Part shown: positions 33,270 to 44,448 of the stretch, piece after piece
How the letters are laid out: the number at the start of each line of letters is the position of its first letter
Position numbering within the stretch: the first letter of the stretch is position 1
Assembly (NCBI GenBank): GCA_964017125.1
Contig: OZ024907.1
Coordinates: forward strand, 25,420,476-25,484,475
Length of the DNA: 64,000 nucleotides
Source: Flabesymbios commensalis
Taxonomy: Eukaryota; Annelida; Polychaeta; Terebellida; Flabelligeridae
Direction: 5' to 3'
The notes under the pieces: model-generated
The model's database searches: none
Told to the model about the DNA's origin: nothing
Seen by the model: only the letters and a program-made list of their open reading frames with translations
Position numbers and translations under genes: made by a program

Positions 33270-34320
33270 ATAGAAATGGATAGTGTTCTAAACATACCGA
33301 TGGTTTCACGCCAACTTGAGATTATTGTATGCCTCCATATATACCTTCTACATCATTTAACTTTTTGCAATTTTTGTTACGTTATTACCGAGTAATTATT
33401 ATGCTTATATAAATTTGGTTGAAACCGTATGTACAGATCTAGCATGACAAGGGTTAATTCAACAGTTACGTCGATACCTGGAACTTTTCTGCGAGCTGTT
33501 TTTACAAACCTATTGATAGTTTGGATAGTATTGTTTGGATCAATAATTATGTCCAGGATTTTTTATTATGGCCAACCCCCTTGTGGACTTACATGTACCA
33601 AGGCTTTTTAATTTTTTTTTCGTGGAAATTTGCGATCGTCATTCGGCATTTACAAAGTGATCACAGCCACCATTCTGTTATTGGGTGAGCTAGAAACTAT
33701 TATACCTGCAGTATTATGCTTTGGTGGCTGGGATAATACACTTCCGTGGAAGACGACAAGAACATGATACGCCTAATGTATAAGATCAACACGACATCAA
33801 AACCCATTGATGACTACCACGACTGTAGTCGTCTGTAGCTTTCTAAGAATTACAAAAAACACCCTTTAATTATGTTATGGAAGCCAAACGAAAATTGAGA
33901 GAAAATATTCTGCTACTAGTTTATCCTTTGTTGTGATTGTAGTTCGGAAAAAAACGGGATGGAAAACGCCACGGTGGCCATTTTGTTGTGATTTTGAAAT
34001 TTGTATTACTGAGGGCATACAATAGAGTACCGGTAGTTTGTTTATTTCAACAAATTGACTGGTCTGTAGCGTTTTGGAAAAAGGGGGGGACGCAAAGCTA
34101 TCCTTCTACTAAATAGTTACATTACATTAGCTAAACCACTAAAGCGCAAAACATACCAACTCGAATTCGTGAGTAAAAATAGCAAACCGACTATTATATC
34201 ATTGTTTTAAAGCTTTCTGTGTTGCCCTTCGCACTCTCCTTCGCCCTGGTATGTTTGGCAATGATAAAGTAGTCAGTTTGATGAATTCGCGTGCAGATTC
34301 CCGCTCACTTTTGTATGTTT
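33270..34320. other. No feature recognised
   Basis: AT-rich sequence without a convincing exon. A short open frame (33429-33611) has a hydrophobic stretch but no start context, motif or splice support. Confidence 0.4.
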
Positions 34321-34329
34321 TACCTTTTG

Positions 34330-34660
34330 GAGGTTATGACCTTTGACCTACTCTGACCAATATCTCTTGACCAACAAATATTCTTTTATTTTAATAATGC
34401 TGATATCTTGCAAACCGTGCCAGATAGCTAGACCATTACTATAAAACAAAATGTGCGGTAGGCATATGCCCTGAAAAATTTCACATTGATCAAATTAAAA
34501 CTGGCCGACTATCGGCAATTATTACTTTAATATGTCCGATATCTGGCAAACCATGCCAGATAGCTAGATAATGCGCGGTTTCATGGAGGGATATGCCCTG
34601 CAAAATTTCAACTTGATCAAATTCAAAATGACCAATTCGCGGCCATCGTTGACTTTATTA
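34330..34660. repeat. Two tandem units of the GCCAGATAGCTAGA type
   Basis: Two units near 34395-34530 and 34530-34660 carry GCTGATATCTTGCAAACCGTG, CCAGATAGCTAGACCATTAC, TATAAAACAAAATGTG, GGATATGCCCTG, CAACTTGATCAAATTC, AAAATG.CC. They are related to the larger array at 54.9-56.5 kb. Confidence 0.7.
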
Positions 34661-34815
34661 TCTGTAATTTACATAATAAGCTGTTGTAACTAGACTATTT
34701 CTGTAAATCAAAATTATGTGAGAGTTCAGGGGAGGTTCTATGACGCGGGCGGGGGATTATGGTGGCCGGCTGGCCTCTTGTTGAAAATGTGTTATGCCGT
34801 AGAAACCAGATTTTT

Positions 34816-35622
34816 AGGCCCGGCCATAGGCCGAGATGCTATTACGTTTATTTTTATTTTGTTTATTTTAGTTTGTGTCCTATTTAGGGGAAGGAGGGGT
34901 GCTGTGTGTGGGAAACGGTTGACAGTTCTGTACACCAGTCCTTCTGAACATGTCGAATATAACGTTTAATGTCCCTGGGTTGAGTACTTTCTTCTTTAAA
35001 AAATGTTCAGAAAAAATACTTCCACGATTAAATATAGTGATTGGAGCTTAAAAGGTTTTGGTTTGAATAGTGCTGGCCCAGCGTCGCAGATGGTGGCCCA
35101 GCATTACATCTGCATTGGCCAATGTATCGTGTTACCTGGTGTTTCTGGTACCGGGATGGAAAGCGTCACCCGCATTAAAAGGCAGCAGTCAGAAAACACG
35201 GTACAATCACCCAATGCTGTTTCAATGTCGCGCCAGATTGTGGGTCAACATTGAAACAGCATTGGGTGAATTGGAATTGGGTGTTTGCGCAAAGTTTCCA
35301 GCAGACCCAGTGATGGTTTAATGTTGAGCCAGCATCGTAGACGATTGTCCGGCAATCAACCAGCAATGGACTGCGACGCTGGGCCAACATTGAACCGGAA
35401 TTTGATGGATAGGCCTACATCCTCTGTACGAGGTACATCGTAGGCAAGTAATGAATGAATGTTGGCCAGCACCGGCGATGGTGGTGGAAAGAATACACGT
35501 TGAAGATATTATCCTGGACATTTAGGATTCTGGCCCACGAGGAAGACAAATACACTGTTATGTTTAGAAAATATTAAGACGATTTTTTGTCTATAGCACT
35601 CAAACAGACTAAAGCCGGGCCT
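34816..35622 (+). mobile_element. 800-bp composite element, copy 2 (best ends)
   Basis: Begins AGGCCCGGCCATAGGCCGAG and ends AAGCCGGGCCT, giving inverted ends AGGCCCGGC/GCCGGGCCT. It holds two hairpin-family cores: AGCGTCGCAGATGGTGGCCC near 35070 and AGCATCGTAGACGATTG / GGACTGCGACGCTGGGCC near 35330-35385. Aligned along its length with copies at 21.2 and 61.2 kb, all in the same orientation. No protein recognised. Confidence 0.78.
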
Positions 35623-35639
35623 CTGAGTTTGGGAACTCC

Positions 35640-36660
35640 TGTTCTAGTTTTAATTAATACAGAGTGTGAAACTTACCTGTTCAACTCCAAATATTTTATT
35701 TTTGTAAAGCTGTTCTTAAACGATTTCATCGTAATTACGGAGGCTTAAAAAAGTGTAAGTAATTAGTTGCTTCACCGCTGTGCTCTATCCCAGTGTAAAT
35801 ATTAATGTGTTATTTCCATGTGGTGATTGTACATTGTACTGCTAGTGTCAATATTCTGGGGCTGTAAGAGGATCTGTCGGGGTTTATTGTCTGGTTTGGT
35901 CTGTTTCTGTCAACTTATTGAAAGAGAAGTGGTGCTGCACGAGAAAATCACTTCCGTCTGCCCGAGGCAGACAATCTCTAGCCCCAGTTTTTATCTATTT
36001 TGGTCAGACAGACGTTTATGCACATCATCACTTGGTACCATACTAACACGTGTGATAGACCCATGTGTTTCAAAAATATAAGCTACTACTGATTATTGAT
36101 TTTAATTTTGAATATTTCTATAAACCTTATTGTATTGTTGAGAAAAGTAGAATATGCAAGTTTTTTTCTGGCTTTTCATCCCGTAGCTGATGAGGCGTAT
36201 TTGTCATGATGCCATCAAATCTAATGTCACGAAAAGAATATTGTACCCACATCGGAACCTACAGATTTCCATCTTATATTCCTGCACACGCTGACTGCTA
36301 GACTACAGAGTCTAGCCATTCATCTAATGTTGATAAAAGTGAATGTTGGTACCATTCCGGCCTCAGATTTTACATGTAAACGGGGGTCGACCTGAGCGAC
36401 ATCTCTGTGTAGAGAATATGTTGGCGCATGTTTGGTTCAATTGTGGTCTATCGTCTGCGTAGTTTATAGGGTACGTAGTTTAATGCCGCATTGTGGCAAT
36501 TTGTTAAATGCTTGCGATGATTTTATGCGCCTTTTTCACAACAATTTATTGTTTAAATATATCAATTGAATGATTCAGATCTGAAATAAAGAACCAATGG
36601 TATATTATATACCATTATATGTTGGAGACTTATTGCTTTAGTGTTGTCTAATGTTCTTGT
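35640..36660. other. No feature recognised
   Basis: Intergenic sequence with short open frames lacking motifs. A small perfect inverted repeat AATGGTATA/TATACCATT lies near 36594-36616. Confidence 0.4.
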
Positions 36661-36679
36661 TATTATTATTATTACAGCT

Positions 36680-37015
36680 ATTCGACGACGTAAACGCTCT
36701 ACAAACGCCAATCGTCATCTTCGCAATTTTTTTCTGAAAGCTGATAATTTACCCTGGGTAATTAAAAAAATCAGCTAATTTGCATATCCAAGATGGGCGT
36801 ACCGGCCCTTCTTCACAAATCGACGTAAACGCTCATCATTCGCCACATTTCGGAACACTTTGTGATGGGTTACCGCGTACCGCGGTTAAGTTTGAAAATC
36901 TGCTAATTTGCATATCCAAGATGGCCTTCTGACCTTTACAAGTTGACTGCATTGGCAAAAAACATTTAATTGTAGAGGGTGGAGACACAAATATAACATC
37001 TAGTTTTTCAACGTT
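36680..37015. repeat. Dispersed repeat, copy 2, partly tandem
   Basis: Two units repeat GACGTAAACGCTC and AATTTGCATATCCAAGATGG at a spacing of about 130-140 bases; the second unit continues through GGTGGAGACAC to AACATCTAGTTTTTC as in the copy at 22.6-22.8 kb. CATTTAAAACTGGAAATTGC follows at 37031 and recurs in the hairpin at 43.03 kb. Confidence 0.6.
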
Positions 37016-37416
37016 GTAATTCATTTTCATTCATTTAAAACTGGAAATTGCATCGTTAATTGAATGATGAGAAATAGAACTACTTAAAATGTTAAATTGA
37101 CGTACGTAACATTGAATATTGCTCAACTCAACAGTCAGAAAAAGATTCAGAAATTAGAATTTAAAACCATTTCATTACAATGGAATAATAGTATTTACCT
37201 AGATATTGACAGTATTGTCACCTAAAATTGCTTTCACAAGGCGCGCATGCTAATATTGCGAGCAAAACAGGCTTCTTCCCAATTATAGTAAGAATGTAAT
37301 TTCATTTTCTAATAGCCCCAATCCCAGACGTCTGTTGTTTTAACAAGGTCAACCGCTCAAAATACCTGAAAAAAAGTATGTTCTGATCCTAACACAAGAC
37401 GTCTGCAGAGTGTAGA

Positions 37417-37501
37417 GAGACATTAAACCAATACTGTTTTAATGGTGGCCCACCGTCTACGAGGTACTGGTCCAACATAAACAGTATTGGTTCAATGTCT
37501 C
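37417..37501. repeat. Hairpin element, first of two back-to-back copies
   Basis: GAGACATTAAACCAATACTG ... CAGTATTGGTTCAATGTCTC arms, core CACCGTC-TAC-GAGGTACTGG. The right end GTGTTTGCTTGTTA runs directly into the left end of the next element. Confidence 0.82.
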
Positions 37502-37515
37502 GTGTTTGCTTGTTA

Positions 37516-37625
37516 CCCAGCAAACACAAACATTTGTATAACATTTATACAACGCCGGCCCAACGTCTTCGACGTTGGTCCAACATTGTATAAATGTGAT
37601 ACAAATGTTTTGTGTTTGCTTGTTA
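37516..37625. repeat. Hairpin element, second of two back-to-back copies (CATTTGTA subtype)
   Basis: CCCAGCAAACACAAACATTT on the left; AAATGTTTTGTGTTTGCT on the right. Inner arms GTATAACATTTATACAACG / TTGTATAAATGTGATAC; core CCCAACGTC-TTC-GACGTTGG. Same subtype as 52.82 and 57.99 kb. A decayed third relative lies at 37751-37825. Confidence 0.87.
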
Positions 37626-38050
37626 AGGCAGCGCCACACGTCCCTGTATGACCCGCCACTGAACTAACACACAGCGACAGTGTGTTTTTTGGCTTCTACC
37701 TGGATACCGAATTACTGCAATTTTGTGGCTTTGTTTCCAGGGGACACGTGCTATTGACGCAACGCCGGCTTAACACTGGTTCAACGACTTCTACGTTGGG
37801 TCAACGTTGCCCCAACGCCTTTTTAGGTTTCTCCTGGTTCACACAGGTAGGAAGTTGGCTCCAGCGACAATCGCGAACTGAGAAGGAAAAATAACAATTC
37901 ACCTAACCAAGCTGTAAAACAAGGCTGCTATAAATACCAGGATATGATTAGGCGTCGACTGACTAGCTGTAATGTCCTGACGTGTTTGACAACCACAAAA
38001 TCCACAACTCCCATATCCTGAGTGCTGTCAAATAACCTTACCACTGCTTA

Positions 38051-38386
38051 GGGACGCACCATTTGATATCTCGGGGGGGGGGGGGAATTGAAAAAAATAG
38101 TTTGTCGCCACAAAAGTCAGAAAAAAAGATTGTTGAAAATGTGGGCAGAAAAAAAAGTTTGTTGTCGAAATTGATGAAAAATATGTCGACCAGAAAAAAA
38201 ACCAAATGGTAACGTACATGATAGGGAAAGCATACGACAAAAAAATTCTTCGACGAAACATAAAAAAAAACAAAATTGTCGAACGTTGATCGCCAAAAAA
38301 AAGCTTGTTTTCTCTCGGAGGTAAAAAAAAAAGTTTGCAAGCAACACAAACTCTAGCCCCCCCCCCATATATCAAATGGTGCGTCC
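38051..38386. mobile_element. MITE with GGGACGCACCATTTGATAT ends and TTA duplication (Harbinger-like)
   Basis: The 19-base ends GGGACGCACCATTTGATAT are perfect inverted repeats, with TTA at both edges (38048-38050 and 38387-38389). A three-base TTA target site fits PIF/Harbinger elements. The interior is strikingly purine-rich on the plus strand, with runs like GAAAAAAA and words AGTTTGTCG, AGTTTGTTGTCG repeated about every 40 bases; poly-G/poly-C tracts lie just inside both ends. Open frames on the minus strand reflect this skew. Confidence 0.82.
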
Positions 38387-39069
38387 CTTAAATGTAACAA
38401 ATAATTGACATGTCAAAACATACAATTATAGTTTTACGCTCATTAAACCCAAGCACGATACACATTTGTTCATGTCACTAAAACATTTACTGAATTTCAG
38501 ACTGTATTCTGTTTAGGACTTGAGTGCAAAATGTTCATCGAAAAAAAATGTTTAGTGGATATACGATAACGAACTATTTCAAAATATTTCTTGTGTGTGT
38601 TATCATGGTTAAGTATGACACCCAGGATATTATTTTTTGTGAATAAAACTAATAACTTACCGGTAGATGTTTTGGCCTTTCGCTACAATAAATTTTGTAT
38701 CAAAGGAAATAATATGATTTTTGTCCAGTCCCCACTCTGAAGAGCGACTTAATAAATTTGTCTGATAGAATCTTGCTCCCAGAATCCTGTGATGGTGATG
38801 TGGTTGTTTGGCTGAGTCCTTTCCATACACCGCCAGATAACCAACAAACAATATCTCAGTGGACCGGCTTCGTTCAAATGACAATGCAGTTATGGACGTT
38901 TTTTGAATCAAAGTAATACTGCAAGAGTTGCACCATTACCTTAATCATGTCTGAGTAACACATTACCATGACAGCAATTTTTCTTCTAACTAATATTTAA
39001 CGCTATAAGACTCTTGTTACTACAGAGTGACTTGTGCCAGCAGTGATTCCAAATATTTTTTTTACTTTC

Positions 39070-39245
39070 AGATGTTTATTTTCCCCATTATTTGTCAGTC
39101 AGATGCCTATTTTTACCCCCCCCCCCCCCCCGTCCCCAAAAAAGTCAGGGCGAGGGGTCAGGGCGTCAGGACAGCCGTGCGTTTCCCCAATGTTTGTCAG
39201 TCAGATTTCTGTTTTTTTCCCAATGTTTGTCAGTTCGATGCCTGT
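39070..39245. repeat. Short tandem motif CCCAATGTTTGTCAGTCAGA
   Basis: Three imperfect copies of TTTTCCCCAATGTTTGTCAG, TCAGATGCCTGT (near 39080, 39183, 39218), the first followed by a long C tract. No coding role seen. Confidence 0.5.
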
Positions 39246-40408
39246 TTTCCAAATCGGTCCAGTCACCTTAAACTCTTGTCACTTTTGCACCACGCAATAG
39301 GCATCCCGCAATGTAGAGTGTACATGTATAACGTCGACTAATGGCTCTTTGGAATCGATATCAGACTATGAACCATAATATCTATTGACCATGTGAAAAA
39401 AACATTTATTTTAGATGACTAAATGTTCTTAAAAATGATCAAGTACCATATATTCATGAAACATAGTTGTTTAGTTATATATGTGAATTAATCGTGTAAG
39501 CTATTGGGTATCAATGTGACACAACATATTGAGTTATATCGATATATCGAAATGCAAACTCGATATACGAGTTGTAAACGTAGTATAATGAAATAACAAC
39601 TGGATATATTGCGTTGTAATATCTGTATAATGAGTGCGCAACTTGTCATTTAATTTTACTCTATTTAAAATTGATTACTGCCACATCTGCTGCTGCTCCT
39701 TTTGCAATACTAATGCCACTACCTACCTGTGCGATTTCATCATTGATATACATGTAATTTGTTTTTCTATAAATCAGGTGGCCTGCCTTTTAAAGTGTGT
39801 GCTGATCAGTTGACAGCTCAGGAAATAACGTGATTTCCGCGGTCTGAAGGTCTGCCAGTGAACCATTAGTCAACTGGCATTCCCCTATGTAGTTTGAATT
39901 ATCTGATATAACAGGATACATGTATTTTAGCATCAAACACCACAACAGACCACTGAGCATAGTTTTGTCTGGATGTGGAACTTCCGGAGCTGTGGCATTT
40001 GTTTTTAGTTACGCAGACAATATGTGGATTGGTGTAAGAAATAAACGTAATTATCAAATGTTAAGAAGTGTTTCTTAAGTGTTTACTACCGGTGTTTCAG
40101 AATAATATGATTGACAGAGAGATGCTTTTGTTTATTCCATTTTGTGGAAACACATTTCCAGTATCAAGTATGATTTTGGCACTATAAACATGTTTCTGAA
40201 TAATCGGAGGATTTAGAACCCACTGTAAATATAATAGAATATTTCTTCAAGATATTGGTTCAATACACACTCTCATAATCTGGTCCGCAGAACAGTTTTG
40301 GATAGATGATAAACCAGGGTGGATGCTGCACACCCGGCATTCACCAGCCGTGTTGGAATAAAGGCTGGTGGTCCAGCTATAATATTACCTTCAGCACCTT
40401 ATATTTAA

Positions 40409-40648
40409 CCCTTACAGCGCGAGGATCGACTTTATACGTCAGAATCTGACGTCTACAGACGTCAGATTCTGACGTATAAAGTCGATCACCGCACTGTAAG
40501 AGGAAAAATAGGGATAGTGGTCGTAGACCCATAACGTAGGTATTCAAATGAAGCGGAAAGAGCTAACTAAGACATTTATGATGTTTTCAAATTGAAAATA
40601 ACCCTTTGTTCTCCTGGTTTATATAAAAATATTTCAGCGTTGTAAGGG
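40409..40648 (+). mobile_element. Family A MITE with 64-base near-perfect palindrome
   Basis: TTAA at 40405-40408; right flank ATAA. Ends CCCTTACAGCGC and CAGCGTTGTAAGGG. The palindrome at 40424-40487 has perfect 31-base arms (GATCGACTTTATACGTCAGA, ATCTGACGTCT) around two central bases. The family tail ACCCATAACGTAGGTATTC, AAGCGGAAAGAGCTAACTAA follows. Confidence 0.87.
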
Positions 40649-41167
40649 ATAAGTGTGACAATCACCAGGTGTGACGGTGACGAGTGCACACACCTATTCC
40701 TGGTTCAGGTGCGGTAACTTAGCTGGCCGGGATTTATCTAAATCCTTGCGAAAAAATACACATTCATTTTCCAGCTTTTGATTACGTATTGCTAGCGCGA
40801 TCAACGGTTTGAAAATATTTTTTAGTCCGCCAGGGGGATCAATAATGGTCAACGGTCGCAAGGGTGCTTGGTGTTATTTGAAGAACACAAACATTTCTTA
40901 ATGATGAAAATTAAATATCACGCGAACTAATGCCTACTTGGAAGTAGATACAACATCACTATTTAAATTATTAATGGCAATTTTATAATATTTGTGATAG
41001 GTGAATTATTGTCTCACACAACTGATGTACTGTAGTACTGATCCTATAGTATGTAATTCATGACTAAATAATAAATAAATTATAATTATAATATATCTGA
41101 TCTTTACGCGATGTTAGTTCCGTGTTCAAATTCGACTTTTATATCCAATTCACTTATTCAATTATCT

Positions 41168-41252
41168 GTTCTAAAACCCTTAGGTGTAGGAAGTTAAGTC
41201 ATTCTTCAGAGATGCAAAATGATGCTTTGATGCATCGCGAGGGTTTAAAGGG
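41168..41252 (+). mobile_element. Family B MITE, 3' fragment only
   Basis: TTCTAAAACCCTTAGGTGTA, GATGCTTTGATGCATCGCGA and TTTAAAGGG match the right third of family B copies. The palindromic left part is absent. Confidence 0.7.
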
Positions 41253-41643
41253 TACTATCTACCACTAGGACCTATATTAGTAGATATGTGACTGTTGTCC
41301 CAAGGGTCACACACATTTTCATAGAGATCTGAATATATTTAAAATGATGATCAGATGATGATGATCAGACAATATCGTACGTCGATAAAAAATTACTATT
41401 GCTGGTTGCATATTTTTGTGGGATCAAATGTTCATCTGCAGCAACCTTTCATTTTTATTAAATGGCCGTATAGGTTGAAGATTACAGTCATATATGCGCA
41501 TATAAAGTGAACGCAGTGGAGACATGTATATATTTGTACTTTAACCCAAACGCAGGTCTAGTTCATTGTGATCTTACTCTCACCAAGTAACAAATTATGC
41601 CCACCCCACCCCGCTCATAATGCTAATCAGAGAGGGGTACATT

Positions 41644-41674
41644 CAGAAATGCATAATACTATTATGCATTTCTG
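41644..41674. repeat. Perfect 31-base palindrome
   Basis: CAGAAATGCATAATA and TATTATGCATTTCTG are perfect arms around a single central base. No related copy noticed in the window. Confidence 0.7.
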
Positions 41675-41905
41675 GTTATAGCCATATTACGAAAAGAACA
41701 TCTCCAGCTAGATAAAGCTGATTTTGCGGTGCATTCATTTTCTCGAATTTCCTCCCCTCTCTTTATCAGCCCCGGGCACTGCTGCGAGGAATTAGCTTGC
41801 ACTGGCCCCCAGGGATCGTTAAAGCCGGTTGCGTGTAGTGTCCACATATGTATGTAAGCCCGAGAACACACATGTGATCGATCCGTATGTGTGACAACGA
41901 CCATA

Positions 41906-41961
41906 TGCTGGCACACAGCCGGGCCAGCGTCTCAGACGTTGGCCCGGCAGTGTGCCAGCGC
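41906..41961. repeat. Hairpin element core copy, GC-rich
   Basis: TGCTGGCACACAGCCGGGCC AGCGTC-TCA-GACGTT GGCCCGGCAGTGTGCCAGCG: arms of 27 bases with few mismatches. The usual CAAACAC ends are not present, so only the core has survived or been copied. Confidence 0.8.
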
Positions 41962-42487
41962 AGGGCATCGAGTCTACCGGGATCCAGAGCAAAGTCTCAC
42001 GCCAGATACACAGGGTTGTTTTGACTCTTGGACAAACAGAGTGACACGGCGCGTGTTTGTCCCCACTGCAAATCTCACAGGCCTCAAGTATATAGGTGAT
42101 CGAACAGGCGCCGTATCCAGTTACACTTGCTCCCCTGGGCGCTGTGGTACTGCAATTATTTGTTCTTATTTTTAATGTCAATCTTTGTTCACATCGTCGA
42201 GATGGATAACTTAGAATACGGGAATATTATCTCACCTTTGTTTTATTGTATGCATTATTCTTTATTTCAAGTTTCACTCACGTGAAGGTATGAATTGAGC
42301 CAACGTAATTTATACCATGGCGTGAAAAAAAATACTCCTACCTCGTTAAGATGATTGGGCTAGTATTGAAAACAACTATCCTATTATTTTGAGAATTATA
42401 TATTTTGTTTGCCGGGAAGTGAATGTTTAAATATCAGGTCATCATTTTGTGTAACCCGCAATAACATAAAACCAAACTGGGACATTA

Positions 42488-42582
42488 CCTTTGTGTCGAC
42501 GAGGACCGTCTTTATACGTCAGAATCTGACGTCTGTAGACGTCAGATTCTGACGTATAAAGACGGTCCTCGCACTGAAAGGG
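42488..42582. mobile_element. Family A MITE reduced to its palindrome
   Basis: The palindrome 42500-42571 has perfect 35-base arms (CGAGGACCGTCTTTATACGT, CAGAATCTGACGTCT) around GT. CCTTTGTG and CACTGAAAGGG remain as ends, flanked by ATTA and TTGA. The usual family tail is deleted, leaving 95 bases, of which 72 are palindrome. Confidence 0.8.
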
Positions 42583-43026
42583 TTGATATCTTGACGCGCC
42601 AGATATCAACTCGTAGATCGATTATCCCATTGAATTTGAACGCCTGAAGTGAACATCCACCTTGCACCCTCTATAGTACAGTCATTTAACATTATGAGTG
42701 CTACAACTATGTCATTTACACCCGTCAGCACATGTATCACATGTTTACATACCGGAGCAAAAAAGTATAATCTCTCATTCAAAAAAGTTCTGATAGGTAT
42801 TTTATAAAATCATATCAAATGCGACAGCAACTCACAACTCAAGATGCTTCAATTTATGACTATTAAATGAGACGATAATTTAATAAGAATTGGATTAATG
42901 AGCAGAAATACTGTTAATTTAGCTAATCCAATTGAAAACAAAAATATTCCTATATAATTATCCAGCTTCTATTGAATACAACTTATTTCTGGGTGATAAA
43001 AAAATGTACATAATAATATGCTGTTC

Positions 43027-43067
43027 ATTTAAAACTGGAATTGCTAATGCAATTTCCAGTTTTAATT
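43027..43067. repeat. Short palindrome TTAAAACTGGAA
   Basis: TTTAAAACTGGAATTGC-TAAT-GCAATTTCCAGTTTTAA. The same word, ATTTAAAACTGGAAATTGC, is at 37032, so it may be an element end present here as two copies head to head. Confidence 0.6.
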
Positions 43068-43375
43068 TAAATTATTTTCTTTTATATAAATTAATAAAAT
43101 GATATTGTATTGTTATGATGTATTTGGAGCCTTGCGCTAAGTCGCTCTTCTGCGTCCGAGAGGTTATTTTATTAGCTTGTTTGTAGTGGATTTAGATCAG
43201 CTGTGATTTTCGAGATCGTGGCACGGACTTTCGGCGATCGATTGTGATCCTTTAATGGTCCTAAGCCATAACTTTTAAAGGCATTTTCATCCTTCTGGTA
43301 GGGACGGAACGTCTTTAAATTGGTATTGATCGACTGTGACTATTTGATGTTGATGACCTTAGCCATGCATTTTAA

Positions 43376-43614
43376 CCCTTTAACTTCTAATCACGACTAT
43401 AGCCGTTTTAAATCTGTTTTATCAGCCGACCAAATCACTGTTATTGGGAATGCAATCGAGTGTTTGAACATCAAGATGGGCAAATGTTTGGTGTCAAATT
43501 AAACAAATTATGAAATATTAGCAATTTCCACCCACGGGAAAATTCACCCAATTAAAATTGTGTCTCGCAATAAGTGGGTGAAAATGTATATTAAATAACA
43601 TAGCGGGTAAAGGG
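43376..43614. mobile_element. Family C MITE with TTAA flanks and tandemly duplicated right end
   Basis: TTAA at 43372-43375 and 43615-43618. Ends CCCTTTAACTTCTAATC and ATAGCGGGTAAAGGG. The palindrome CACCCAATTAAAATTGTGTC ... AAGTGGGTG is partly decayed. Immediately after, the last 23 bases (TAGCGGGTAAAGGGTTAACC, CTC) are repeated once in tandem (43624-43646). Confidence 0.78.
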
Positions 43615-43655
43615 TTAACCCTCTAGCGAGTAAAGGGTTAACCCTCTTGATACTG

Positions 43656-43824
43656 TAGATCTGGTTATATTCTCGAGGTTTTAATTTTCGCGAGGAGGAC
43701 AAATTCGCGAATTTGAGAATCTCGCGAAATTATTATTATGAACGCTGCCTATCATCGAAATCGATAAAAAGTCCCAAAATCACAAATTCGCGAAAATCTA
43801 AACACGCGAAAGTTACCAGATCTA
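43656..43824. mobile_element. Short MITE with TAGATCTGGT ends
   Basis: TAGATCTGGTTATATTCTCG at the left and GCGAAAGTTACCAGATCTA at the right are inverted ends. Inside are several TTCGCGA words (TTTTCGCGAGG, AATTCGCGAATTTGAGAA, TCTCGCGAAA, AAATTCGCGAAAAT), an unusual density of CG in this AT-rich region. About 169 bases. Confidence 0.72.
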
Positions 43825-44246
43825 AAGTACGTAGGTATTTCTTCACGTTGTCATTCAGCTTGAGGTGAATTGCGATTTATGAATTTAATGCAAGATTTTC
43901 AGATTAGCCTGCAACATTATTGATGCCCAATAAAAAATATTTATATTACTGTTAGTATTACCACTACAAAATAATAGATACATCTGTTTCGTGATCAGGC
44001 CGCCGCTTCTGTTCAATCACTTGCAGGTGAAACTCGGCCAAGATAATCTCCTGAGGAAGTCAAGTTATGGAAGACGAAGATAATATTTTAATTTCCGTTT
44101 ATTTTACCATGCATGTATGCTAACAATTTACAGAAGAAAAGTTTCACGTGGCGCAGGGAACAGCACAACAATTACGGAAATGAACCGCTCCGCCCAGAAT
44201 TCAACAACCCCACGTAATATTCCCGTTGTCCATTTGACCATTATAA

Positions 44247-44448
44247 CCCTTGAAACGCTGAAATATTTTTATATAAACCAAGATACCAAAGTTTTTTATT
44301 CAATTTGAAATCATTATTGATGTCTTAATTATCTCTTTCCGCTTCATTTGAATACCTATGTTATGGGTATACGGCCATTATAAATATTTTACTCCTTCAG
44401 TGCGGGATCGACTTCAGACGTCTGAAGTCGGTCCCCGCGCTCAAAGGG
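44247..44448 (-). mobile_element. Family A MITE, minus orientation
   Basis: Right flank TTAA (44449-44452), left flank ATAA. Carries, reversed, the family tail (TTTCCGCTTCATTTGAATAC, CTATGTTATGGG) and a different, shorter palindrome GACTTCAGAC/GTCTGAAGTC (44410-44429, perfect) inside CGGGATC...GGTCCCCGCG. Ends CCCTTGAAACGCTGAA and CGCGCTCAAAGGG. Confidence 0.8.

Noticed and set aside
38028-38375. Three overlapping Phe-rich minus-strand frames (83-115 codons)
   Set aside because: They follow from the poly-purine skew of the Harbinger-like MITE and have no domain.
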